Assembly: GCF_022828245.2 (NCBI RefSeq)
Contig: NZ_CP157587.1
Location: 496,001-560,000, forward strand
Reading direction: 5' to 3'
Origin: Nanosynbacter sp900555675
GTDB taxonomy: Bacteria; Patescibacteriota; Saccharimonadia; Saccharimonadales; Saccharimonadaceae
DNA: 64,000 nt
Positions 57,465 through 64,000 of the stretch are shown here, in pieces. The position numbers and the translations under genes were made by a program. A model generated the notes under the pieces. That model was given only the letters and a program-made list of their open reading frames with translations, made no database searches and was not told where the DNA came from. How positions within the stretch are numbered: position 1 is the stretch's first letter; each line of letters begins with the position of its first letter.

Positions 57465-58279
57465 ATGCCAAAAAGTTCTTTTGTGTTGTGAAGAGTAGCT
57501 TGGCTTAAAACATCAAAATCAATATTTCGCTGCTTCGCCCAATATTCAGCCACCAATCTCACATATTCTGGCTTGTTTATATTACCACGAAACGGCGCTG
57601 GTGTCAAGAACGGCGCATCAGTTTCTAGTAATAATCGCTCCAGCGGGATTGAAGCGAACAATTCTTTCTGCAATTGATCCTTTGTGAATGTACTAATTCC
57701 ATTAAGTCCAACGTACAAATTTCGCGAAAAACCCTTTTCCAAATTATCACGCGTATCCGTAAAGCTATGTAGTACGCCGCGAAGCCCGTGAAAATTGTCA
57801 AAAATTGGCCAAAAATCATCCCAAACCGACGGTTGACCTGCGGCGCCATCGCGAACATGAAAACTTACTGGCAAATTGTAATCAATCGCCATTTGAAGTT
57901 GTGCCTCCAAGCCCTCAATTTGCGTTTCCCGCGGACTGTTATTGTAATAATAATCAAGCCCAATCTCACCAATTGCCACAATCGGAGAGTTTTCCGTCTT
58001 ATTCTCTAGCAAAGTTTTTACATCTCTCCAGCCATCTTTCGTATCGTGCGGATGAACACCAATTGCCACCCAAGTAAACTCATGATTCGCGGCGAATTCC
58101 ACAGCCTGGCGACTGCTTCGTTGGTCAGTACCGACACAAACCATGCCAATATTCGCCTCGACCGTTTCTTTATAAAATTGCTCGCGATTGTCCGTAAAAA
58201 ATTCCGTATCGTGCAAATGACAATGCGAATCTATCAGACGTAAACCCTCAGTCGCACTTTTCTTATCTGCTTCGACCAT
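57461..58279 (-). CDS. tatD: TatD family metal-dependent hydrolase
   Basis: 272 residues of the TatD DNase family (3'-5' exonuclease, oxidative DNA repair and DNA turnover). Metal-binding motifs: DSHCHLHDTEF (N-terminal HxH), GEIGLDYYYNNS (Glu), and LLLETDAPFLTP (Asp). It is translated 3 bp after metG; metG-tatD pairing is common in bacteria. Confidence 0.94.
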   Translation of the reverse strand: MVEADKKSATEGLRLIDSHCHLHDTEFFTDNREQFYKETVEANIGMVCVGTDQRSSRQAVEFAANHEFTWVAIGVHPHDTKDGWRDVKTLLENKTENSPIVAIGEIGLDYYYNNSPRETQIEGLEAQLQMAIDYNLPVSFHVRDGAAGQPSVWDDFWPIFDNFHGLRGVLHSFTDTRDNLEKGFSRNLYVGLNGISTFTKDQLQKELFASIPLERLLLETDAPFLTPAPFRGNINKPEYVRLVAEYWAKQRNIDFDVLSQATLHNTKELFGI

Positions 58280-58282
58280 AAA

Positions 58283-59794
58283 CTATTTAACCTGAGATTC
58301 TGTTTTCGGAGCGCGTGGATCTGGCGTGTGAATATATTTGCGCGGGAACAAAGGCGTCAATTCTGACGGCACGACACCACTAGCAAACATATCATGAATT
58401 TTCTCGGCAGTTTGCGGCATAAATGGACGAAGCATGTCAGACACTTGCAATAATGTGCCACAAGCGTGCGCCAAGATCTCACTCAAATGCGACTCTGCTT
58501 CTGGATCTTTATCACGATTTTTAGCAACTTGCCAAGGCTGAACTCGCTCAATATATTGATTCAAAGAGCGAACAATTAGCCAAATTTCGTCCATTGCTTG
58601 ATCGAACATATAACTTTCCATTGCCTGACGATACGGCCCCATGTCGTGCTCTGATTGTGGAGCGTCACCAATAACGCCCGCTTGATAATTCTGCACCATT
58701 TTAGCAACTCGCTGAACCAAATTGCCCAAATCATTACCGAGCTCACCATTATACGCAGCCTCAAACTTTTCCCAAGTAAAGTCGCCGTCATCTTGCGTTG
58801 GTACGTGGCGCAAGAAATAATATCGAAACGCCTCGGCGCCGTAATCTGGAATAATGTCAGTCGGACCAACACCATTTCCAAGGCTCTTTGACATTTTCAT
58901 CCCGCCAGAATTAATAAATCCATGAACAAGTAAAACCTTCGGAAGCGGTAAATCTAGCGCCATGAGCATTGCCGGCCAAATACCAGCGTGGAAGCGGAGA
59001 ATGTCCTTGCCGATAACTTGCACGTCAGCCGGCCAGAATGATTGCCACTCTTCTGGACGATCAGGATAACCGATAACCGTAATGTAATTACTCAGAGCAT
59101 CTAGCCAAACGTACATGACTTGATTATCATCGCCAGGAACCGGCACGCCCCAGCTAAGATTTTTACGCGGACGAGAAACCGACACATCTTTCAAGCCATC
59201 TTTCATCAATTCCAAAAACTCTTTTTTACGGAATTCAGGCACGATTCTCATTTTATTTGACTCAATTGCCTGACGAATATTGTCTGAAAAAGCACTGGTC
59301 TTAAAATAGTAATTTTCCTCACTCAAACGCTGATACGGCGTCTGGTGATCTGGACAAACCCCATTATTATCGGCAGCTTCTTTATCCGTAACGAAAGCTT
59401 CGCACCCCTGACAATACCAGCCTTCATACGAACCTTTGTAAATATAGCCAGCCTCAACGAGTTTTTGCCAAATATATTGCACCGCAGCAACATGATGCGC
59501 GTCAGTTGTTCGAATAAAATCCGTCACTGAAATATTCAGATCAGCGATCATCTTCTTAAAATTGACGTGCGTTTGATCGACATATTCTTGAGGTGTTTGA
59601 TTTTGGCTGGCAGCTTTGGCGGCAATTTTATTACCATGCTCATCTACACCAGCTTGAAAACGAACTTCACGCCCGTTCTGCCTGGAATAACGCGCCCACA
59701 CGTCTGCCAACATATAATCCATAGCATGCCCAATGTGCGGCAAGCCGTTTACGTAAGGAATAGCGGTAGTGATGTAAGCGTGTTTCTTAGTCAT
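58283..59794 (-). CDS. metG: Methionine-tRNA ligase
   Basis: 503-residue class I synthetase of the short type without the C-terminal dimerisation domain. HIGH motif as YVNGLPHIGHAMDYMLAD, KMSKS as MKMSKSLGNGVGPTD, and a zinc knuckle CQGCEAFVTDKEA ... CPDH. TATAAT (59801-59806) lies 6 nt from the ATG, with no Shine-Dalgarno. It heads the metG-tatD unit. Confidence 0.96.
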   Translation of the reverse strand: MTKKHAYITTAIPYVNGLPHIGHAMDYMLADVWARYSRQNGREVRFQAGVDEHGNKIAAKAASQNQTPQEYVDQTHVNFKKMIADLNISVTDFIRTTDAHHVAAVQYIWQKLVEAGYIYKGSYEGWYCQGCEAFVTDKEAADNNGVCPDHQTPYQRLSEENYYFKTSAFSDNIRQAIESNKMRIVPEFRKKEFLELMKDGLKDVSVSRPRKNLSWGVPVPGDDNQVMYVWLDALSNYITVIGYPDRPEEWQSFWPADVQVIGKDILRFHAGIWPAMLMALDLPLPKVLLVHGFINSGGMKMSKSLGNGVGPTDIIPDYGAEAFRYYFLRHVPTQDDGDFTWEKFEAAYNGELGNDLGNLVQRVAKMVQNYQAGVIGDAPQSEHDMGPYRQAMESYMFDQAMDEIWLIVRSLNQYIERVQPWQVAKNRDKDPEAESHLSEILAHACGTLLQVSDMLRPFMPQTAEKIHDMFASGVVPSELTPLFPRKYIHTPDPRAPKTESQVK

Positions 59795-59856
59795 AAAGAA
59801 ATTATAACAGATTCAGCAGAGTGCCGCCACTGGCGTAAATGTCAATCATAGTATGT

Positions 59857-59895
59857 TATAATAAAAATTGAAACAATACTTAACAGGAGGAGATT
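59857..59895 (+). promoter_or_regulatory. Promoter -10 and Shine-Dalgarno of the choline-binding-repeat gene
   Basis: TATAAT at 59857-59862 and AGGAGGAGA (59885-59893) just before a GTG start. This is a conventional leader, unlike most neighbours. Confidence 0.6.
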
Positions 59896-61353
59896 GTGAA
59901 GAAAATTTTAAAAAGCTTAGTGGCAGCAATGATCGTAAGTACCACCATAGTCACAGCAAGCACACCTACAATAACCCATGCAGCAGGCGGAGATTGGCGC
60001 AAAGACTCAATCGGATGGTGGTATAGAAATTCGGACGGTAGCTACCCAAAGAGCAAATGGGAGAGGATTGGCGACAAGTGGTACTACTTTGATGGGCGTG
60101 GATATATCATTCACAGTAAATGGGAATATATAAACGGACATTGGTATTACTTTAATACCAGCGGTCACATGACCGAAAACACCTGGAAGATGATCGGAGA
60201 CAAGTGGTACTACTTCGACACTAAAGGTCACATGTTGCACGACCAGTGGGTCGGCGACTACTACGTCGGTCAAAATGGCGATATGTTAAAGAATGCCGTC
60301 ACACCAGATAACTATGTAGTTGGAGGCGATGGAAAATGGGATAAGAGGTTTTCAAGAGAATTAGCAGAGAAAGCCAAAAACCGATTCAACAGCAAAACAC
60401 TAAACCTATATAGGTCCGATATTTCCAAATATAGCGAAGCCTATAGTATCACCTTTGGAAAAAGAGATGAATACAATACAGCGCTTCAGCTAATCGAGAC
60501 AATTTACCCAGAATACAACGCTGTAGATAACGCGAAAAGAGCAATTAAAAAAATCGTAGACGACCAGAACAACTCTAATAATTCCATGACATTTCGATAC
60601 TCGAAATATTCAATGATACGCAGCCTCACTCTCCGTAACGTTAGCGAAAATAGCCACAGTACTTACATGTTCTCAGAAGAAGAGGTTAATAAGGCTTTTG
60701 CGGCACTGAGCAGCGAAATTGACTTTTCTAAATTCTTTAAAGATCAAGCTATAAAGAACCTACAGAATATAGAACACACGTATACCATCTCATCAAAAAT
60801 CAACTACGAAAAACACCTCACAGCTAAAGGATTCACAAAAGAAGAGATCGACAATGCCTTTAATACAGTAAAAATTGACTTTACATATAACGCTCAACGA
60901 CAAGCAGAAAGACTACTGAAAGACTATCTGTCTGGATCTTCAAAATCGCGCATCATAAAATGGCTGCAGAATGAGGACCATTTCACTAAAGAAGAGGCAG
61001 AAACAGGAGTTAATCGACTAAATTACGACTTCAAGATAAATATACGCGATTGGATAAATAGACACTACATAGATAGCGGCGACTGGGAGTGGATTAAACT
61101 ATATTCAAAGAATAGCATAATACGTCATCTGACAGATATTAATGAATTCGTAGAATCAGAAGTTCGGGAAGTGCTAGCAGAATACAATATCAATTACACC
61201 GAACGAGCACGACTACGAGCTATAGATATTCTGAACAATGGAAAATATAGTAGAAGTAACTTGATAAAAACTCTTATCAGCTATTATAAGTTCACCGAAG
61301 AAGAAGCCACCAACGCCGTTAAGGATTTAAAGCACGAGAATTTGATAGATTAA
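59896..61353 (+). CDS. Secreted protein with choline/wall-binding repeats and Ltp-like repeats
   Basis: 485 residues. Signal peptide (1-29, ending THAAGG). Then three to four cell-wall-binding repeats of the choline-binding type (WWYRNSDGSYPKSKWERIGDK, then WYYFDGRGYIIHSKWEYI and WYYFNTSGHMTENTWKMIGD), as in pneumococcal and clostridial surface proteins. The rest holds several Ltp-type repeats (PF07553 pattern: helix, GFTKEEIDNAFN, KEEAETGVNRLNYDF, EEEATNAV). The Ltp fold is known from superinfection-exclusion and host-surface proteins. Binding to teichoic acids or glycans of a host is likely but inferred. Confidence 0.82.
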   Translation: MKKILKSLVAAMIVSTTIVTASTPTITHAAGGDWRKDSIGWWYRNSDGSYPKSKWERIGDKWYYFDGRGYIIHSKWEYINGHWYYFNTSGHMTENTWKMIGDKWYYFDTKGHMLHDQWVGDYYVGQNGDMLKNAVTPDNYVVGGDGKWDKRFSRELAEKAKNRFNSKTLNLYRSDISKYSEAYSITFGKRDEYNTALQLIETIYPEYNAVDNAKRAIKKIVDDQNNSNNSMTFRYSKYSMIRSLTLRNVSENSHSTYMFSEEEVNKAFAALSSEIDFSKFFKDQAIKNLQNIEHTYTISSKINYEKHLTAKGFTKEEIDNAFNTVKIDFTYNAQRQAERLLKDYLSGSSKSRIIKWLQNEDHFTKEEAETGVNRLNYDFKINIRDWINRHYIDSGDWEWIKLYSKNSIIRHLTDINEFVESEVREVLAEYNINYTERARLRAIDILNNGKYSRSNLIKTLISYYKFTEEEATNAVKDLKHENLID

Positions 61354-61370
61354 TTCAGTCTTTTAGCGTA

Positions 61371-61406
61371 AAGAACGACTCAGTTTAAAACCGCTGAGTC
61401 GTTCTT
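61371..61406. terminator. Bidirectional terminator between the repeat gene and rsmA
   Basis: A 13-bp perfect stem AAGAACGACTCAG/CTGAGTCGTTCTT with a 10-nt loop. It lies between convergent genes. Confidence 0.85.
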
Positions 61407-61408
61407 AT

Positions 61409-62194
61409 TTAATTCCGCCACTCTTTCAGTAGCCTCTTCCAATCTTCAATCGCCAAATCTTCAGCGCGAGCATCTGGTGAAATTCCTGCATTTTTCAGCA
61501 ATTCTTCCACGGCACTTTTATCAATCCCCAGCCCACCGCTTAAGCTGGAGCGCAACTTCTTACGCTTTGCAGAAAATCCAGCCTTAACAATGCGGAAAAA
61601 ATCTCTCTGATCTTCTGGAGTAATTAACGGATTATTACGAGTTCTCAAAATCACAACCTGCGAGTCAACTTTTGGCGGTGGCGTGAAGAATTGCCGCGGC
61701 ACTTCAATATCTATCTCCGCCTCAGCAAAAATCTGAACGCTCACAGACAGAACACTCATATTCCCAGCCTCTGCCGCAATTCGCTCGGCAACTTCTTTTT
61801 GCACCAACAGCACCGCAATGCTCGGCTTATTTTCCGCGGTCATCAATTTTTCAACAATTTTGCTGGTGATGTAATATGGGACGTTAGCTACGACTTTGTA
61901 ATTTTTTGGCAATTGGTTCAGGTCAAATTGCAATATATCTTGATTTACGACAGTTAATTTTTTCCCAGGAAATTGCCCTGGTAATTTTCGCGCCAAATCC
62001 GCGTCAAATTCCACGGCGGTCACCGAATTAGCCCGAGCCAACAAGCGACTAGTCAAAGTACCTAGCCCTGGTCCAATCTCCAGTACAACATCATCACCCG
62101 TCAATTCGGCCGCTTCAGCAATATCCGCCAAAATCTCCGGATCCTTCAGCCAGTGCTGTCCGAGCGATTTTTTTGGTCCATGAGAAGAAGCCAT
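61409..62194 (-). CDS. rsmA: 16S rRNA (adenine-1518/1519-N6) dimethyltransferase
   Basis: KsgA/RsmA dimethylates A1518 and A1519 in helix 45. SAM motif VVLEIGPGLGTLTSRLLARA (about 36-55), N-terminal KKSLGQHWLKDPEIL, catalytic VANVPYYITSKIVEK (NxPY as NVPY) and KVDSQVVILRTR. There are 261 residues. The ATG directly abuts the stop of the preceding wall-protein gene (TAA-ATG). RsmA next to the YabE-type gene is a known conserved pairing in Firmicutes. Confidence 0.97.
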   Translation of the reverse strand: MASSHGPKKSLGQHWLKDPEILADIAEAAELTGDDVVLEIGPGLGTLTSRLLARANSVTAVEFDADLARKLPGQFPGKKLTVVNQDILQFDLNQLPKNYKVVANVPYYITSKIVEKLMTAENKPSIAVLLVQKEVAERIAAEAGNMSVLSVSVQIFAEAEIDIEVPRQFFTPPPKVDSQVVILRTRNNPLITPEDQRDFFRIVKAGFSAKRKKLRSSLSGGLGIDKSAVEELLKNAGISPDARAEDLAIEDWKRLLKEWRN

Positions 62195-63214
62195 TTAGCG
62201 ACCATCTCCATTCGTCCAGTCAGTCGCCAAGTCGAATCCGTGCGGATGTTTGGCTGCGAATCCACCGGTATCGTAAACCTTTCCCGGACCCATGCTGGTC
62301 TCAACCACCGAACATCGTGGATAATTGCCATAATTGGCCGCCACCAAAATATAACCATCTTTATCAACCTTCGCACCATCCGCCCGCACTGTATAAGTAC
62401 CGCCACTGCCGCAGGATTTTATCACAATGTTCATCGGCAAATCATAATACGTTTCACGATGCGCCACGCCCTTAGAATCGGTAAATATCTGCGCGCCCTT
62501 ACTTTTCGTCAATGGATTTTTAGGCTTCGTGCCAATTATTTCAATCTGCTTCTTTGACTGCTTTGTGATTTCGCTAGCAAATTCCTTACGACTAATCTCG
62601 CGCTCGTTCTCTACCTCAACCTGATAAGTCACCTTCCGCACACCCTTTTCTCCAAGTTGTTTTACACTCTTAAATCCAATCGGCTGAGAATCGTCCTTAA
62701 TCTGCTCAATATCAAAATTAATATCAACTTCTTCGGTTATTGTTCGCTGTTTTGATCGTTCAATCTTCATCACCAAACCAACGCCGTTCACCAAAAGATC
62801 GTCAGAATTCGTAAAATGCGTCTTGTCCTCGCGATACAAAGTCAGCCCAGCGGCCTTCGCAATCAAAGCTGGCGTTTGTTCGGCAGTGGTTATTTTCAGG
62901 CGTTTATTTCCATCAACGATTGTTATTGGACGAGCGCGGAAAATATTGACCTGGTATTTCGCGCCCGTCAGTTCCATATCAATATTTGGCTCAACCGCGT
63001 CAATCTTTTCGTCAATCGTAATCTTAGCTGCACGCAAAGCCTGTCGGACGGTCAATGCACTTGTGATAATGGTCTTTTCCTCGCCGCGATCATAAATACG
63101 AACCAAATGCTCATCAGAAGTCTTTCCGTCAGCAAACGAAATCATTGGAGTTGCAATCGCAACCAGCATAGCCAATCCAATAATTTTTCCAAAAAATAAA
63201 CCTTTTGCGCGCAT
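62195..63214 (-). CDS. YabE-like secreted protein: DUF348, G5 and 3D domains
   Basis: 339 residues: signal peptide (about 1-28), two DUF348 ubiquitin-like repeats (RGEEKTIITSALTVRQALRA and IVDGNKRLKITTAEQTPALI), a G5 domain (TITEEVDINFDIEQIKDDSQ, VTYQVEVENEREISRKEFAS), then a C-terminal 3D domain (GTYTVRADGAKVDKDGYILV, RCSVVETSMGPGKVYDTGGF, FDLATDWTNGDG) with the Asp triad. In Bacillus YabE is a stationary-phase wall lytic transglycosylase. The start at 63214 is preferred on signal-peptide form. Same operon as rsmA. Confidence 0.87.
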   Translation of the reverse strand: MRAKGLFFGKIIGLAMLVAIATPMISFADGKTSDEHLVRIYDRGEEKTIITSALTVRQALRAAKITIDEKIDAVEPNIDMELTGAKYQVNIFRARPITIVDGNKRLKITTAEQTPALIAKAAGLTLYREDKTHFTNSDDLLVNGVGLVMKIERSKQRTITEEVDINFDIEQIKDDSQPIGFKSVKQLGEKGVRKVTYQVEVENEREISRKEFASEITKQSKKQIEIIGTKPKNPLTKSKGAQIFTDSKGVAHRETYYDLPMNIVIKSCGSGGTYTVRADGAKVDKDGYILVAANYGNYPRCSVVETSMGPGKVYDTGGFAAKHPHGFDLATDWTNGDGR

Positions 63215-63270
63215 AATAATTTGACAATTCACACAATGTATTAGAAAAATTATATCATATTTTGGAACTA

Positions 63271-64000
63271 TTATCTATAGATGTCCTGAAGTCCCATTTT
63301 AACCTTACAGGTCGGCCACGGTTGCCATCCACGAGCCTTATAAGTTTGCCATGCCTTTTCGTCTTGCACAGCAGCTGGAGCGTCAGAAGCCAGTTCGTAT
63401 CCGCCATAATTTCCCCAAGTTCGTTTGTCAAACTGGTATGCGCCGTAATATCCATTTCCAGTATTCGATGTATAGCTACCCTCGCAGCTTCTTAGTCTAG
63501 CAAGTGCTTCAGAAAAACTACCAGAAAATGACGTAGAGCTTTTCGTCCCCACAATTTCAATCTGCTTCTTTGGTTCTTTCGTTATAACGCTAGCGATTTC
63601 CTTACGACTCACCTCCACACCGTTCTTCATCTCGATTTCATAAGTGACATTTTTCTTACCGTTCTCGCCCGCTTGTTTTACTTCGCGATATCCCGAATCT
63701 CGATTCGCGTCTTGAACTTTTTCAACCTCAAATTTCACATCTTCTTCTGCGGTTATAGTTTGCTTGCCATTACGCCAGAGTTCAATTTTCATTCCAGGAA
63801 TAATTTTTGCCGAACGATCCACAGATAGCGTATCATCTTTCTTTGGGTCTATATTCTTCTCTTTCAATAGCTCGCCAACCGTCTTAGCATGTGTGCGAAT
63901 GACAGACTCTTTGCCGTAAAGCACAAAATTAACCATCGACGCTCTGTCAATTTTCATCACCATGTTTGCGCCATCAACCGCCATATTATCGGAATTGGAT
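63271..64000 (-). CDS. Rpf-like resuscitation-promoting wall lytic protein, N-terminus cut by window edge
   Basis: The visible 243 codons begin mid-protein: a DUF348-like part (VNFVLYGKESVIRTHAKTVG), a G5 domain (TITAEEDVKFEVEKVQDANR), then a transglycosylase-like Rpf domain (LARLRSCEGSYTSNTGNGYY, GAYQFDKRTWGNYGG) with catalytic Glu in SCEGSY and a WPTCKVKMGL end with a second Cys. This is the RpfB layout of actinobacteria, where such proteins cleave glycan and wake dormant cells. Its G5 region resembles that of the 62195 protein (paralogous linker, about 20 residues identical in sequence type at ISRKE), so the two arose by duplication with different C-terminal enzymes. The stop is 56 bp before the next gene. 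Confidence 0.88.
   Translation of the reverse strand, partial: SNSDNMAVDGANMVMKIDRASMVNFVLYGKESVIRTHAKTVGELLKEKNIDPKKDDTLSVDRSAKIIPGMKIELWRNGKQTITAEEDVKFEVEKVQDANRDSGYREVKQAGENGKKNVTYEIEMKNGVEVSRKEIASVITKEPKKQIEIVGTKSSTSFSGSFSEALARLRSCEGSYTSNTGNGYYGAYQFDKRTWGNYGGYELASDAPAAVQDEKAWQTYKARGWQPWPTCKVKMGLQDIYR

Overview
The window is a dense, moderately AT-rich bacterial chromosome segment. Standard stop codons are used, including TGA, which excludes the TGA-recoding Absconditabacteria and Gracilibacteria. The gene set points to Candidatus Saccharibacteria (TM7, Patescibacteria/CPR), probably a host-associated, Nanosynbacter-like lineage. The reasons are compact aminoacyl-tRNA synthetases, a cysteine-free 48-residue bL32, a conserved ftsA / baseplate-J-like / ruvX / mltG block, many small membrane proteins of unknown family, an RclA-like disulfide reductase, and a large secreted cell-wall toolkit. 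The lineage is an inference from gene content; no 16S rRNA gene is present.

Layout. 1-7.2 kb: RclA-like reductase (cut by the window edge), a broken HIT gene and membrane gene lying between two copies of the pheS 3' end, pheS, aquaporin, rmuC, small membrane proteins, PAP2 phosphatase, tRNA-Gln and trmD. 7.2-8 kb: one isolated GC-richer gene with its own elaborate terminator. 8.1-10.5 kb: a translation/RNA operon rpmF-nusB-nudix-rnc, followed by khpA. 10.5-20.9 kb: leuS, surface proteins, a Mur ligase with an altered P-loop, ligA, htpX and lemA. 20.9-28.9 kb: tRNA-Leu(TAA), tRNA-Cys, then an accessory element of about 7.5 kb. The element holds a three-gene membrane operon, a structured leader RNA with a two-gene membrane module, a phage-like small protein, a HTH protein and a large serine recombinase whose 3' end runs into tRNA-Leu(GAG). 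28.9-41.1 kb: oligopeptide-binding protein, secG, uvrC, an HD hydrolase pseudogene, a redox/iron operon (fur-trxA-UDG) behind a clear operator, an ABC exporter, dedA and uvrA. 41-47 kb: a sortase-type surface BNR protein, exonuclease I, obgE and a LysM-CHAP hydrolase. 47-54 kb: mltG-ruvX-baseplate J-like-ftsA, alaS and rpsP. 54-64 kb: mnmA-ydcF-nifS, two unknown genes, tatD-metG, a choline-binding-repeat surface protein, rsmA and two G5-domain wall proteins, the last being Rpf-like.

How the genes work together. Core informational genes (alaS, leuS, metG, pheS, rpsP, rpmF, trmD, mnmA, rsmA, rnc, nusB) are interleaved with DNA repair (uvrA, uvrC, ligA, exonuclease I, rmuC, UDG, ruvX) and envelope remodelling (mltG, CHAP, Rpf-like and 3D proteins, Mur ligase). 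The surface proteins are the best candidates for contact with a host bacterium.

The strongest window-wide pattern is promoter placement. About twenty genes have a -10 hexamer exactly 6-7 nt upstream of the start codon, often with a -35 at 17 bp, and no Shine-Dalgarno. Other genes, mostly inside operons, have good Shine-Dalgarno sequences. This suggests that leaderless mRNAs begin most transcription units here. Two stretches have alternative secondary structures that look regulatory (16091-16181 and 23896-24062). The second is a riboswitch-like leader and is the most interesting unexplained object in the window.
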